A stretch of 64,000 nucleotides of DNA from Puniceibacterium confluentis (GCF_007923445.1 NZ_VOJI01000001.1:434001-498000), one strand, 5' to 3'. Counted from the stretch's first letter, positions 45,147-53,878 are shown. The notes: a model not told the origin generated them from the sequence alone. Translations and numbers: made by a program.

Positions 45147-46249
45147 GTGCCCGTGTCCGCAAAGCACAGCGACTGATCGCGGCCCCAGCCGATATGCACC
45201 TGCGCGCCTTTGTCGAGCCCGGCAAAGGCGGCGGATTGCGGCAGGGCCACGTCAATTTCGGCACCCGAGACCGGGTCGCGCACCAGCACGCGGGAATTGG
45301 CCCCGTTGAACAGCAGCGCCGTGACCTGCGCCGGGATCTGGTTGGCGTCACCTTCGACGGCATGGGCCGCATGGGCGAGGGTGATCGCCTCGGGGCGGAC
45401 AAAGATTTCGACCCGGTCTCCGGGTGACAGCGCGCGGCCGCGCGCATGCAGCGTCAGCCCGCTGTCGGTGCGCACTTCGGCCTCGTCGCCACGGGCCTCG
45501 GTGACCAGACCTTTCCAGCGGTTGGCCTCGCCGACAAAACCGGCGACAAAGGCGGTGGCGGGGTTGTAGTACAGGTCGCGGGCCACGCCGACCTGTTCGA
45601 ACCGGCCGGCGTTCATCACGGCGACCTTGTCGGACATCACCAGCGCCTCGCCCTGATCATGGGTGATATACACAAAGGTTGTGTCGAATTCGGCCTGAAG
45701 TGCCTTCAGCTCAACTTTCATCTTTTCGCGCAGTTTCAGATCCAGCGCGCCAAGCGGCTCATCCAGCAACAGCACATCGGGTTCCAGCACCATGCAGCGG
45801 GCAATCGCCACGCGCTGCCTCTGGCCGCCCGACAGCTCCGAGACCTTGCGGGTGCCGATCCCCGGCAGGCTGATGCGGTCCAGAACCTCGCCGGTCCGGC
45901 GGATGATATCGGCCTTGGCAACACCCTGACGGCGCAATCCGTAGCCGATGTTTTCGGCAACGTTCATCATCGGGAACAGAGCCAGGTGCTGGAACACCAT
46001 GTTCACCGGGCGCTTGTTCGGCGGCACCCCCAGCATCGAGCGCCCCTTGATCAGGATGTCGCCCCCTGTCGGTTCCAGAAACCCGGCAATCATCCGCATG
46101 ATCGTGGTCTTGCCACAGCCGGACGGCCCGAGAATGGAAAAGAACGACCCCGCTGGTACGGAAAAATCGACCGAGTCGACGGCTGTCACCTTGTCGAAAT
46201 GTTTGCTCAGGTTGCGGCATTCGAGGTCTGGCGCGGTGTCCGCCGTCAT
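45143..46249 (-). CDS. Polyamine-type ABC transporter ATP-binding protein (PotA-like)
   Basis: This 368-residue ATPase has Walker A GPSGCGKTT, FQHLALFPMM, signature [33 protein letters not shown] and VTHDQGEA-type ITHDQGEALVMSD. A C-terminal TOBE domain (about 275-350) carries RPEAITLAH. AAGGA sits 7 bases before the ATG at 46249, so I prefer this start over the ATG at 46267. Confidence 0.92.
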   Translation of the reverse strand: MTADTAPDLECRNLSKHFDKVTAVDSVDFSVPAGSFFSILGPSGCGKTTIMRMIAGFLEPTGGDILIKGRSMLGVPPNKRPVNMVFQHLALFPMMNVAENIGYGLRRQGVAKADIIRRTGEVLDRISLPGIGTRKVSELSGGQRQRVAIARCMVLEPDVLLLDEPLGALDLKLREKMKVELKALQAEFDTTFVYITHDQGEALVMSDKVAVMNAGRFEQVGVARDLYYNPATAFVAGFVGEANRWKGLVTEARGDEAEVRTDSGLTLHARGRALSPGDRVEIFVRPEAITLAHAAHAVEGDANQIPAQVTALLFNGANSRVLVRDPVSGAEIDVALPQSAAFAGLDKGAQVHIGWGRDQSLCFADTGT

Positions 46250-46313
46250 CAGGTCATCCTTCGGCATCTTGGCGGCCCGGCATCACCCGGGCCGCCGGTG
46301 GTGTGTTCAGGAC

Positions 46314-47375
46314 TCAACCCGCAGCCTGGACCCGGTCCAGAGTTTCGCCTTCGAGCCGCTCGATCTCGGCCGGAACCGGCGGATACCAGCGGATGTTGTC
46401 CACGGCTTCGGGCGGAAAGCTGGTCTGGTACTGCGCCTTGAGCGCGTCGTTCACAAACTCGTCCGCGCCTGCCGAGGCCGTGAAGTTGCCGGCCTCTTCG
46501 GTGATCATCGCCGCGATCTTTGGCTGCATCACGAAGTTGATCCAGGCATAGGCCGCCTCGTCCGCACGGCCCTGAGCGGGCAGGGCAAAGGTATCGACCC
46601 AGCCAAGCGCGCCGGAGGCTGGGGCGACAAAGTTGATGTCAGCATTGTCGGTGTTCAGCTTCCAGCCACCGGTGTCCCAGGCCATCGCCGCCACGGTTTC
46701 GCCCGACCGCATGAGGTTGATCAGCTCGTCGCCACCGCTCCAGTAGGTTTTCACCACCGGCTTGCACTCGACCAGCTTGGCTTCGACCTGGTCAAGAATG
46801 GCCTTGTAGGCGGCTGTGTCACCATAGGCGGCGAACGGGTCAAGACCCATGGCGAAGGCAAAGCCGATCAGCGTCGGACGCTTGAGCCGGTAGGTCACCT
46901 TGCCGGCGAGGTCTTCGTTGCACAGGTCGGTGTAATCGGCGACTGCACCGGCCTCGGCGGCATTGACGATCAGCCCCGAGGTGCCCCAGACATGCGGCAC
47001 ACCATAGACGGCACCGTCGACTGCGGTGTTGCCTTTGGTCGCCTCGAGCATCGAAGGAATGATCTGCGCGGTGTCGATCTGTGTCATGTCGATCGGCTTG
47101 TAGATGCCGAACTCGGCCTGCGGACCGGCGATGCGATCCTGGCTGGGCTGAGCAAGGTCAAAGCCGCCGCCGCCGGTGGCGCGCAGCTTGGCGACCATTT
47201 CCTCGTTGTTGGACAGGGTCACTTCGACGGTGTGGCCGGTCTCCTGTTCGAACAGGTCGATGACGGCGTCGGGGGCATAACCACCCCAGGTCAACAGGCG
47301 CAGGGTTTCGGCGTTGGCCGGTGCACCAAGCGCAAGGATGGCAACGGTGCCGGCAAGCAGTTTGTATGATGTCAT
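46314..47375 (-). CDS. Polyamine-type ABC transporter substrate-binding protein (PotD-like)
   Basis: This 353-residue periplasmic protein has a signal peptide (LLAGTVAILALGAPANA). PotD/PotF-like segments include LRLLTWGGYAPDAVIDLFEQETG, the ligand region VPHVWGTSGLIVN, and AMAWDTGGWKLNTDN. The acidic residues that hold amino groups in PotD are not assignable without alignment, so the ligand could be a polyamine, an amino alcohol or a related amine. GGGAGAAG lies just before the ATG at 47375. It is first in its operon. Confidence 0.88.
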   Translation of the reverse strand: MTSYKLLAGTVAILALGAPANAETLRLLTWGGYAPDAVIDLFEQETGHTVEVTLSNNEEMVAKLRATGGGGFDLAQPSQDRIAGPQAEFGIYKPIDMTQIDTAQIIPSMLEATKGNTAVDGAVYGVPHVWGTSGLIVNAAEAGAVADYTDLCNEDLAGKVTYRLKRPTLIGFAFAMGLDPFAAYGDTAAYKAILDQVEAKLVECKPVVKTYWSGGDELINLMRSGETVAAMAWDTGGWKLNTDNADINFVAPASGALGWVDTFALPAQGRADEAAYAWINFVMQPKIAAMITEEAGNFTASAGADEFVNDALKAQYQTSFPPEAVDNIRWYPPVPAEIERLEGETLDRVQAAG

Positions 47376-47422
47376 TTTTTCTTCTCCCAGATGGTACCAA
47401 CAGTAAGGCCCTATGATCCATT

Positions 47423-47440
47423 TGTGTAAAGCCTGTGTAA
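47423..47440 (-). promoter_or_regulatory. Direct repeat upstream of the PotD-like gene
   Basis: TGTGTAA occurs at 47423-47429 and again at 47434-47440, an 11-base phase (one helical turn) about 50 bases upstream of the start codon. This is a plausible activator or repressor site. The corresponding minus-strand TTTACA could also serve as a -35 box. Confidence 0.35.
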
Positions 47441-47506
47441 CGGCTTGGAAGATCACAATTTTCAATTTTCGCAGCTCGCGAGAGCGGGGTTTGGAGGCGG
47501 GCACGG

Positions 47507-47528
47507 AAAACCCCGCGCATCAAGCGGG
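47507..47528 (-). terminator. Second (distal) terminator hairpin after the RTX gene
   Basis: On the minus strand CCCGC (47528-47524) pairs with GCGGG (47516-47512) around a 7-base loop and runs into TTTT (47510-47507). It is short but has the T run that the proximal hairpin lacks. Confidence 0.5.
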
Positions 47529-47552
47529 ACACGCAGGGTAAAGTCTGTTCAA

Positions 47553-47571
47553 GGCGGGCCAAAAGCCCGCC
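47553..47571 (-). terminator. Proximal terminator hairpin after the RTX gene
   Basis: GGCGGGC (47553-47559) and GCCCGCC (47565-47571) form a 7-bp GC stem 13 bases after the stop codon of the giant gene. Only a weak TT follows on the minus strand. Confidence 0.6.
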
Positions 47572-47584
47572 CCGGGCGCCGGAC

Positions 47585-50500
47585 CTAGATGAACGTGAAG
47601 TCCTCGATGCCAAGCTGGTTGGCGTTCAGACCGATGATTTCGATCACATGTTCATTGTAGGTGACCGAGACACCTGCCTGTCCGTCGAAAGTACCGTTCG
47701 CAATTTCAAGCGACGCGAACTTGCCCGAGCGGCCCGCACCGTCGACGTCGCCGAGGCGCAGCTTGTCGATGCCGTTCTCAAAGTCGAGAATGCGGTCCAC
47801 TTCACCGATATTGAAGTCTTCGTTCATGTCGTTGAAGATGAACAGATCCGCGCCCTCGCCACCGGTCATGGTGTCGTTGCCGGCGCCACCGTTGATCCGG
47901 TCTGCACCTGCCCCGCCAAAGATGAGGTCGTTGCGGCCGCCCCCGGCGAGGAAGTCATCGCCGTTTCCACCATCAACCGTGTCGTCACCTTCACCGCCAC
48001 CGATGGCGTCGTTGCCATCGCCGCCGGTCAGGCTGTCACGTCCGGTGCCACCGCCGAGGCTGTCGTCACCGATGCCGCCGTCGACGGTGTCGTTGCCGAA
48101 CGAGGCACCCATGGTGTCATTGCCCTGCGCGCCCTGGGTCGAGTCGTTACCGCCACCGCCGTTGACGATGTCGTCGCCATTGCCGCCGGTCATGCTGTCG
48201 TTGCCCTGACCGCCGCCCATGGTGTCGTTGCCGTCGCCGCCGTCCATGGTGTCGTCGCCAAGACCGCCGCCCATGTTGTCGCGTCCGGCATTGCCGTTGA
48301 CCACGTCGTCGCCGTCCGCAGCCGAGACCGTGTCATTGCCGTTGCCGCCGTTGACCGTGTCGTTGCCTGCGCCACCTGAGACTACATCGTCGCCATCGCC
48401 GCCGTTCAGCACATCATCGCCGTCTTCGCCGATGATGGTATCGTCGCCGTCGCCACCGTTGAGCGTGTCATTGCCCGACGTGCCGCGCAGGGTCTGGTTG
48501 TTGTTGGCGGCGATGACTGCCGCCGTCGCGACCGAGGTGACGAACTCGTTGGTGCCCTGACCGTCGGTATAGCTGACCCGGACCGACAACGCCGACCCGG
48601 CATCCGCCGCCACCGGCACATAGGTGTTGCCGTTGGCCCCGGAAATCGGGGAACCGGCCCGCAGCCACTGGAAGCTGAAGGTGCCCAGTCCGTCTTCGTC
48701 CTGCACCGCCGCCGCATTGGCGGTCAGGGTCAGGCCGACCGTCGGCGTGCCGCTGATGGTGACAGCGCCGGTGGGGGCGTCATTGACGTTGCTCACCGCC
48801 GAGGTTGCCGCGCTGGTCACGACTTCGGCTGTGCCAAAGCCGTCGGTGTAGCTGGCCCGGACAGAGATGGCTGCGCCGACGTCAGCCTGACCCAGCGCAT
48901 AGGTGGTGCCGGTGGCGCCGGAAATCGCGGTGCCCGCCCGCAGCCATTGCAGTGAAATGGTGCCAAGTCCGTCGAGATCGGCGATGCCTGACGTGCCCGC
49001 CGACAGGGTCTGGCCCTCGGTTGCGGTGCCGGTGACGGTGGGGGCCCCGGTGGGGGCATCGTTGACGTTCACCACCGCCGCCGCGTTGGGCGCTCCGGTC
49101 ACGGTTTCCTCGGCGCCGCGGCCATCGGTATAGCTGACCCTGACCGAGACCGCCTGGCCGACATCATCCTGACCGAGTAGATAGGTCTGCGCCGTTGCGC
49201 CGGTTATTTCGGATGTGCCGCGCAGCCACTGGAACGACAGCGTGCCCAGCCCGTCCGCATCCGCCAGCGTAGAGGTTTCCGCAGTCAGGGTCTGGCCCTG
49301 CACGGATGCGCCGGTGATGGTGACACCGCCAGTGGGCGGATTGTTCGGTTCGACCACCGACGAGGTTGCCGCGCTCGACACGGTCTCGGCGGTGCCGAAA
49401 CCGTCGGTGTAGCTGACCCGGACCGAGATGTTGGATCCGACGTCACTCGGAGTCAGGACATAGGTCTGATCTGTGGCGCCCGTGATTTCGGTCGAACCGC
49501 GCAGCCACTGGAAGGCCAGGGTGCCGAGGCCGTCGGCGTCGCTCAGGGTGTCGGTGTCGGCCGTCAATGTGCTGTTGACGGCGGCAGTGCCGTCAATGGT
49601 CACGTCCCCCTGGGGCGCGTCGTTGACATTGCTCACTTCCGGCGTCGGGTCGCTGGTGACGGTTTCCAGGTTGCTGGCGCCGTCGACATAGCTCACCCGG
49701 ACAGAGATCAGCGCGCCGACGTCCTCCTGACCCAGCGTATAGGTATTGCTGGTCGCGCCGGAAATCGTCTCGGTGCCACGCAGCCATTGGAAGGACAGGG
49801 TGCCCAGCCCGTCGGGATCGCTGAGCCCGGAGGTGTTGGCGGTCAGCTCTTCGCCCTGTGTTGGGGTGCCTTCGACAATGACCGGGTCGGGGCTGACGGT
49901 TGCGACGGCATCGTCGACCGTCGGCACCAGCACACCGGCGGCGCTGTCAATGAAGGATGTGTTGCCGGTCAGGGCAAAGTCGAGCACGGCATTGTTGAAA
50001 TTCACCGTCCCCGGCAGGACACCGGCATTTGTAACCGCCTCGATGGCATTGGCCAGTTGCAGCGGCGTCAGATCGGCGAGGGTGGCGATATCATCCGGCA
50101 CGGCCGCGTTGTAGAAGCTGTCGGGGCTTTCGCCCGCCTCGTAGGTGAACAGGCTTTGGGCGGTGGTGCTGACGCGCCAGTCGTCGCGAAACTGGCCGTA
50201 CAGGTCTTCAAAGACAAGCGGGCGGGCCAGCGGTGTGCCGTCTGCGAGCGCGATGTCGTTGCTGGCGAGCCCGTCGCCATTACCGAGCAGACCCTCGACG
50301 GCGCCGCCGAGTTCGTCCGCCAGCCGGATGTCGGCATCCACCCGCCCGTCGATCACGGTCATGATCAGTTGGCTGTCGCCGTCCTCGATCGTGCCGTTAT
50401 CACCGGCATAGACCACCGTATAGGTGTCGCCTTCACGGTAAACCCGGTCATTGCCGATATCGACCGACGTAAAGTCGGTCAGTGCCACCGCCGTACCGTT

Positions 50501-53461
50501 GATGAACAGCGGCGTGCCTGTGGCCGAGCCGTCGATCATCACCGTGGTGGTGCCAAGACGGGTTGCAACCGCTTCGGTCACGCTGACGTTTTCAATTCCG
50601 GTTACCGGGACAAAGCGCGCCTGAATTTCAAACGAGGCCGGTTCGTCCAGAGTGCGCGAGAGCACGAATTCGCCGACCGCCTGGAAGTCATACCCCAGCC
50701 CGTCAAGCGTCGAGATGTGCGGGTCTCCGGCCACCCAGCCATTGAACCCGAGCGTGGGAACATCTGGCACCTGCGACGTCAGGAAATCGCCGTTGCGCAC
50801 GAAGAATTCCCACAGCCCAGGCACACCGGTGTTGCCAAGGGTGGCGTCCAGCGCCAGCATTTCCTCCTGGTTGCCGGACTGGGTCAGTTCAAAGAAGCTG
50901 CCGCCGGTGCCGGTGGACCAGCCCGCGCGGGCCACGGTGCCACCAAGCCCGTTGCTGCCGCCCGAAGCGTCGCCGGTGGTCCAGTTGATGTCTTCGTAGC
51001 GGAATTCGATGTTGAAATCACCGTTGCCCGCATCTGTCAGGACAAGCTGGAAGGCGTTTGGAATGTCCGTGCGGTTGTTGAAAAAGCCGACATCATCCCA
51101 GGTGACGATGATCTCGTCGGTTTCGGTGTTCAGATCCCAGTGAACCAGGTTGGTTCCGGTCGAGTTGCCGCCCGGCGTGGTCGCCCCGGGGCCGCTGTCC
51201 GTGTCGACGTCGCCAAAGTAGGGCGCAATGATCGGGTTGCCGGTCGCGCCGTTGATTGCGGTCGGAGAGAAGGCGCCAGAGGCTGAGTTGAAGGTGACAT
51301 TGCCGTTGCTGTTGATGAAGAACGACGTGTAGTTGGTGCCGTTCAGGTCGATCCCGTTTTCGAAGACAGAGGTGATGTCGACCGACTGCGACCCGTCGTC
51401 GATCCGCGCCAGGGCGAATTCGCCAAAGCCGGACGGCCCACCCAGACCGGTGCGCAGGGCCAGACCGCGTCCCATCTCGTTCAGTGCCGGATCGGTGGTC
51501 ATGTCATCGAACTGGAACCGCTCGACGCCGATGATCGTGTTGACGTCACCGCTTTCGATGTGGGTCAGCGCGCGGGTCTGGAAGTCGACGATATCGACAA
51601 AATAATCGTTGCGGTTGCCCGAAAAGACCGCGGTGTCGAGTCCGCGGCCGCCGTCGATGGTGTCACGGCCCGATCCGGCCGCGATCGTGTCCTCGCCGTT
51701 GCCGCCAAGCAGGCTGTCGTCGCGGTCGCCGCCGTCGATGGAATCGTCGCCGGCTCCGCCGTCGATGGTGTCATCGCCATTGTCGCCATTCAGCGTGTCG
51801 TTCCCCGACCCGCCGACGACCGAGTCGTCCCCGGTGCCTGCGTTGACGCTGTCGTTGTCGTCACCGCCGTCGATGGAATCCGCGCCCGCACCGCCATCGA
51901 TGCTGTCATCGCCACGCTCGCCGCGCAGGGTGTCATCGCCGGTGCCGCCCTCGAGCGTATCGTTGCCGCGGTTGCCGCGGATGGAATCGTTGCCGCCCAG
52001 ACCCTGAAGCAGATCATCATAGATCGTGCCGGTCAGGGTGTTGGCGTCCTCGTCGCCGGTAAACGTCTCGCCCAGGAGCGATGACACGGTGACCGTCTGG
52101 TCAGTAAACTGCAGCAGTTCGACATCGTCCAGTTCGTCAACGCCGTCCGCCGAGGTCACGATCACGGTCGACGTGCTGCCGGTCTTCAGCGCAACGGTGC
52201 TGTTGGCCAGCGTGTCGTTGAAGACGGCAACGTCTTCGTCACCGGTGCCGCCGTTCAGGGTATCGTCCCCCAGACCGCCGGTCAGGGTGTCGTTGTCCGC
52301 TCCGCCATCGATGGAATCGTCGCCGGTGCCGCCGTCGAGCGAGTCAAAGCCATCATTGCCGCGCAGGGTGTCGTTGTCGGCGCCGCCCGAGGCCACATCG
52401 TCGCCATCGCCCGCAATCAGCGAGTCATTGCCCGCGTCGCCCGACAGGGTGTCATTGCCCACGCCGGAATTGAGCGTGTCGGCGCCGTTGCCGCCGCTCA
52501 TCACGTCATTGCCGTCGTTGTCGATCAGGGTGTCGTTGCCCTCGCCGCCGGAGATGGTGTCGTCATCGTTGCCACCGATCAGGCTGTCCGCGCCAAAGCC
52601 GCCGTCGATCAGGTCGTCGCCTTCGCCGCCGTCGACAGTGTCATCACCAAAACCGGCGTCGATGGTGTCATCGTCATTTCCGCCGAAAATGGAATCAAGC
52701 CCGTCACCGCCCAGGATGGAATCGTCTCCGCCGCCCCCGTCCAGCGTGTCGTTGTCGAGCCCGCCGTCGATGGTGTCATTGCCGCCGATCCCGAAGATCG
52801 AGTCGTTGCCGAGACTGCCGGCGATGCTGTCGTCGCCTTCACTGCCAAAGATCTCGTCGTTGCCTTCGCCACCGTCGACGGTATTGGCTGTGGATCCGCT
52901 CAGCGAAATCAGGTCGTCGCCAGGACCACCGGCGATGGTGTTGATCCCGAATGAATCAAACAGTTCGTCGTTGCCTGCGCCGCCATCCAGCGTGTCGTTG
53001 CCTCGCCCGCCAGTCAGGGTGTCGCTGTCATCGCCGCCCAGCAGCGAGTCATTGCCGTCGCCACCGAACAGGCTGTCGTCACCGCCCTGGCCATCCAGGG
53101 TGTCGTTGCCGTCGCCGCCTTCCAGCGTGTCGTTTCCGGTTCCGCCCAGCAGGGTGTCGTCGCCGTCGTTGCCTTCCAACAGGTCATTTTCGGTGCCGCC
53201 GTCCAGACTGTCGTCGCCCTCGCCACCCAGCAGGGTGTCATTCCCCGATGCGCCCAGCAGCGTGTCATTGCCGGTGCCGCCATCAAGGCTGTCGTCGCCG
53301 ATACCACCATCCATCGAGTCGTCGTCGGCGCCGCCCAGCAGGGTGTCATTGCCGCCCTGTCCGAAAATCGTGTCGTTGCCGCCGCCGCCTTCCAGCAATT
53401 CGTCCGAAGCGTTACCGATGATGTTTTCGGGGTCGGGTGTGTTGTGACGGAACAGGGACAT
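47585..53461 (-). CDS. Giant RTX (hemolysin-type calcium-binding) secreted protein with nidogen-like, VWD-like and tandem repeats
   Basis: This is a 1958-residue acidic protein. Approximate order: short leader (MSLFRHNTPDPENI); GGxGxDxU calcium-binding nonapeptides (20-410); a linker ending ELLQFTDQTVTV; more RTX (460-625). A nidogen-like segment follows (660-880; NSNGNVTFN, PYFGDVDT, VTWDDVGFF). A VWD-like segment comes next (905-1090; GDPHISTLDGLGYDFQAVGEF, GLLGNGDG), then an all-helical stretch. Five 93-residue repeats with DGLGTLSFQWLRG cores run from 1190 to 1650. Final RTX (1650-1870) and a C-terminal beta segment (LFIFNDMNEDFNIGEVD...GIEDFTFI) typical of type I secretion substrates close it. 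AGGAGG lies 10 bases before the ATG at 53461. It is probably an adhesin or surface-matrix protein. No exporter genes are nearby. Confidence 0.9.
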   Translation of the reverse strand: MSLFRHNTPDPENIIGNASDELLEGGGGNDTIFGQGGNDTLLGGADDDSMDGGIGDDSLDGGTGNDTLLGASGNDTLLGGEGDDSLDGGTENDLLEGNDGDDTLLGGTGNDTLEGGDGNDTLDGQGGDDSLFGGDGNDSLLGGDDSDTLTGGRGNDTLDGGAGNDELFDSFGINTIAGGPGDDLISLSGSTANTVDGGEGNDEIFGSEGDDSIAGSLGNDSIFGIGGNDTIDGGLDNDTLDGGGGDDSILGGDGLDSIFGGNDDDTIDAGFGDDTVDGGEGDDLIDGGFGADSLIGGNDDDTISGGEGNDTLIDNDGNDVMSGGNGADTLNSGVGNDTLSGDAGNDSLIAGDGDDVASGGADNDTLRGNDGFDSLDGGTGDDSIDGGADNDTLTGGLGDDTLNGGTGDEDVAVFNDTLANSTVALKTGSTSTVIVTSADGVDELDDVELLQFTDQTVTVSSLLGETFTGDEDANTLTGTIYDDLLQGLGGNDSIRGNRGNDTLEGGTGDDTLRGERGDDSIDGGAGADSIDGGDDNDSVNAGTGDDSVVGGSGNDTLNGDNGDDTIDGGAGDDSIDGGDRDDSLLGGNGEDTIAAGSGRDTIDGGRGLDTAVFSGNRNDYFVDIVDFQTRALTHIESGDVNTIIGVERFQFDDMTTDPALNEMGRGLALRTGLGGPSGFGEFALARIDDGSQSVDITSVFENGIDLNGTNYTSFFINSNGNVTFNSASGAFSPTAINGATGNPIIAPYFGDVDTDSGPGATTPGGNSTGTNLVHWDLNTETDEIIVTWDDVGFFNNRTDIPNAFQLVLTDAGNGDFNIEFRYEDINWTTGDASGGSNGLGGTVARAGWSTGTGGSFFELTQSGNQEEMLALDATLGNTGVPGLWEFFVRNGDFLTSQVPDVPTLGFNGWVAGDPHISTLDGLGYDFQAVGEFVLSRTLDEPASFEIQARFVPVTGIENVSVTEAVATRLGTTTVMIDGSATGTPLFINGTAVALTDFTSVDIGNDRVYREGDTYTVVYAGDNGTIEDGDSQLIMTVIDGRVDADIRLADELGGAVEGLLGNGDGLASNDIALADGTPLARPLVFEDLYGQFRDDWRVSTTAQSLFTYEAGESPDSFYNAAVPDDIATLADLTPLQLANAIEAVTNAGVLPGTVNFNNAVLDFALTGNTSFIDSAAGVLVPTVDDAVATVSPDPVIVEGTPTQGEELTANTSGLSDPDGLGTLSFQWLRGTETISGATSNTYTLGQEDVGALISVRVSYVDGASNLETVTSDPTPEVSNVNDAPQGDVTIDGTAAVNSTLTADTDTLSDADGLGTLAFQWLRGSTEITGATDQTYVLTPSDVGSNISVRVSYTDGFGTAETVSSAATSSVVEPNNPPTGGVTITGASVQGQTLTAETSTLADADGLGTLSFQWLRGTSEITGATAQTYLLGQDDVGQAVSVRVSYTDGRGAEETVTGAPNAAAVVNVNDAPTGAPTVTGTATEGQTLSAGTSGIADLDGLGTISLQWLRAGTAISGATGTTYALGQADVGAAISVRASYTDGFGTAEVVTSAATSAVSNVNDAPTGAVTISGTPTVGLTLTANAAAVQDEDGLGTFSFQWLRAGSPISGANGNTYVPVAADAGSALSVRVSYTDGQGTNEFVTSVATAAVIAANNNQTLRGTSGNDTLNGGDGDDTIIGEDGDDVLNGGDGDDVVSGGAGNDTVNGGNGNDTVSAADGDDVVNGNAGRDNMGGGLGDDTMDGGDGNDTMGGGQGNDSMTGGNGDDIVNGGGGNDSTQGAQGNDTMGASFGNDTVDGGIGDDSLGGGTGRDSLTGGDGNDAIGGGEGDDTVDGGNGDDFLAGGGRNDLIFGGAGADRINGGAGNDTMTGGEGADLFIFNDMNEDFNIGEVDRILDFENGIDKLRLGDVDGAGRSGKFASLEIANGTFDGQAGVSVTYNEHVIEIIGLNANQLGIEDFTFI
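47850..48490 (-). repeat. C-terminal RTX nonapeptide-coding repeats
   Basis: Tandem 27-base units encode GGxGxD-type calcium-binding turns near the C-terminus of the giant protein. They alternate GGNGDDT-, GGGGNDS- and GGIGDDS-like motifs. The DNA repetition is a consequence of the protein repeats. Confidence 0.85.
48510..49890 (-). repeat. Five tandem ~93-residue repeats in the RTX protein
   Basis: About 280-base units encode five copies of an Ig/cadherin-like module. Each has a G(D/A)xTIxG lead, LTAxTxxLxDxDGLGT, SFQWLRG, ISGATxxTYxL, DVGxxxSVRVSYTDG and a VNDAP linker. Copies 1-4 are most alike; copy 5 has diverged (GANGNTYVPVAADAGSA). High identity suggests recent duplication or gene conversion. 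Confidence 0.85.
51610..53400 (-). repeat. N-terminal RTX nonapeptide-coding repeats
   Basis: Two blocks of 27-base tandem units encode several dozen GGxGxDxU calcium-binding turns (for example GGNDDDTISGGEGNDTL), interrupted near 52080-52260 by a non-repeat linker. They resemble a direct-repeat array at DNA level but are in frame throughout. Confidence 0.85.
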
Positions 53462-53536
53462 GGCGGGGGATCCTCCTGGAAGAATGCGCAGTCCGGGTTC
53501 GCTCCCGGTATCAAAGCACAAATCTGTGAAATTTAC

Positions 53537-53551
53537 GCCACGCAGTGGCGC
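53537..53551. promoter_or_regulatory. Palindrome upstream of the RTX gene
   Basis: CGCCAC (53537-53542) and GTGGCG (53546-53551) form an inverted repeat with a 3-base centre, 76 bases upstream of the start codon. It is suitable as a regulator site or as a stem in the mRNA leader. Confidence 0.35.
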
Positions 53552-53785
53552 GAAAGGGACGTCAAATAGAAGCTTTTTTGCAACATCCTGGGACGTTATG
53601 CCACTTACGCTGTCACGAAAAAGTTAGTGGAACAAGGATTCGTTGAATTGATTCGGGCAAATAGCCGGATCGCGCCGACGCTTGCAACCTGCGGTCGCAG
53701 AGCGAATATTTGCACACGTGACAGGTCTGCGATGGGGTCCGTGGTGCCTGCGAGGGGAGCGAGAACACTAGAATAAGACCGACCC

Positions 53786-53851
53786 GAGCCCCCCGCTTCG
53801 GGGCCGTTCCCGTCAAAGTTGACTCGGGAGACAGGCCTGAACGGGGGGCTC
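53786..53851. repeat. 10-bp inverted repeat downstream of fpr
   Basis: GAGCCCCCCG (53786-53795) is the exact complement of CGGGGGGCTC (53842-53851), with 46 bases between. An alternative pairing of CCCGAG (53783-53788) with CTCGGG (53823-53828) is possible. There is no T run. It may be an inefficient terminator for fpr or a remnant of a dispersed element. Confidence 0.4.
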
Positions 53852-53878
53852 TGCAAGTCGGCCCTGGTCAACAGAGTG

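Larger units (their letters stand above)
53462..53878. other. 417-base gap between the RTX gene and fpr
   Basis: There is no convincing gene here. The side next to the RTX gene is AT-richer than average and should hold its promoter. It contains the palindrome at 53537-53551 and a T-rich stretch near 53572-53580. The other side holds a 10-bp inverted repeat (53786-53851) and has the look of a structured transcript end for fpr. Confidence 0.5.

Noticed and set aside
47850-53400. Possible CRISPR-like direct repeat array
   Set aside because: Periodicity is 27 bases with no unique spacers and is in frame with calcium-binding nonapeptides.
52026-53447. Ser/Pro-rich 473-codon open frame on the plus strand
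   Set aside because: It is the antisense of the RTX repeats; the periodic SPPSxVS peptide mirrors the 27-base units.
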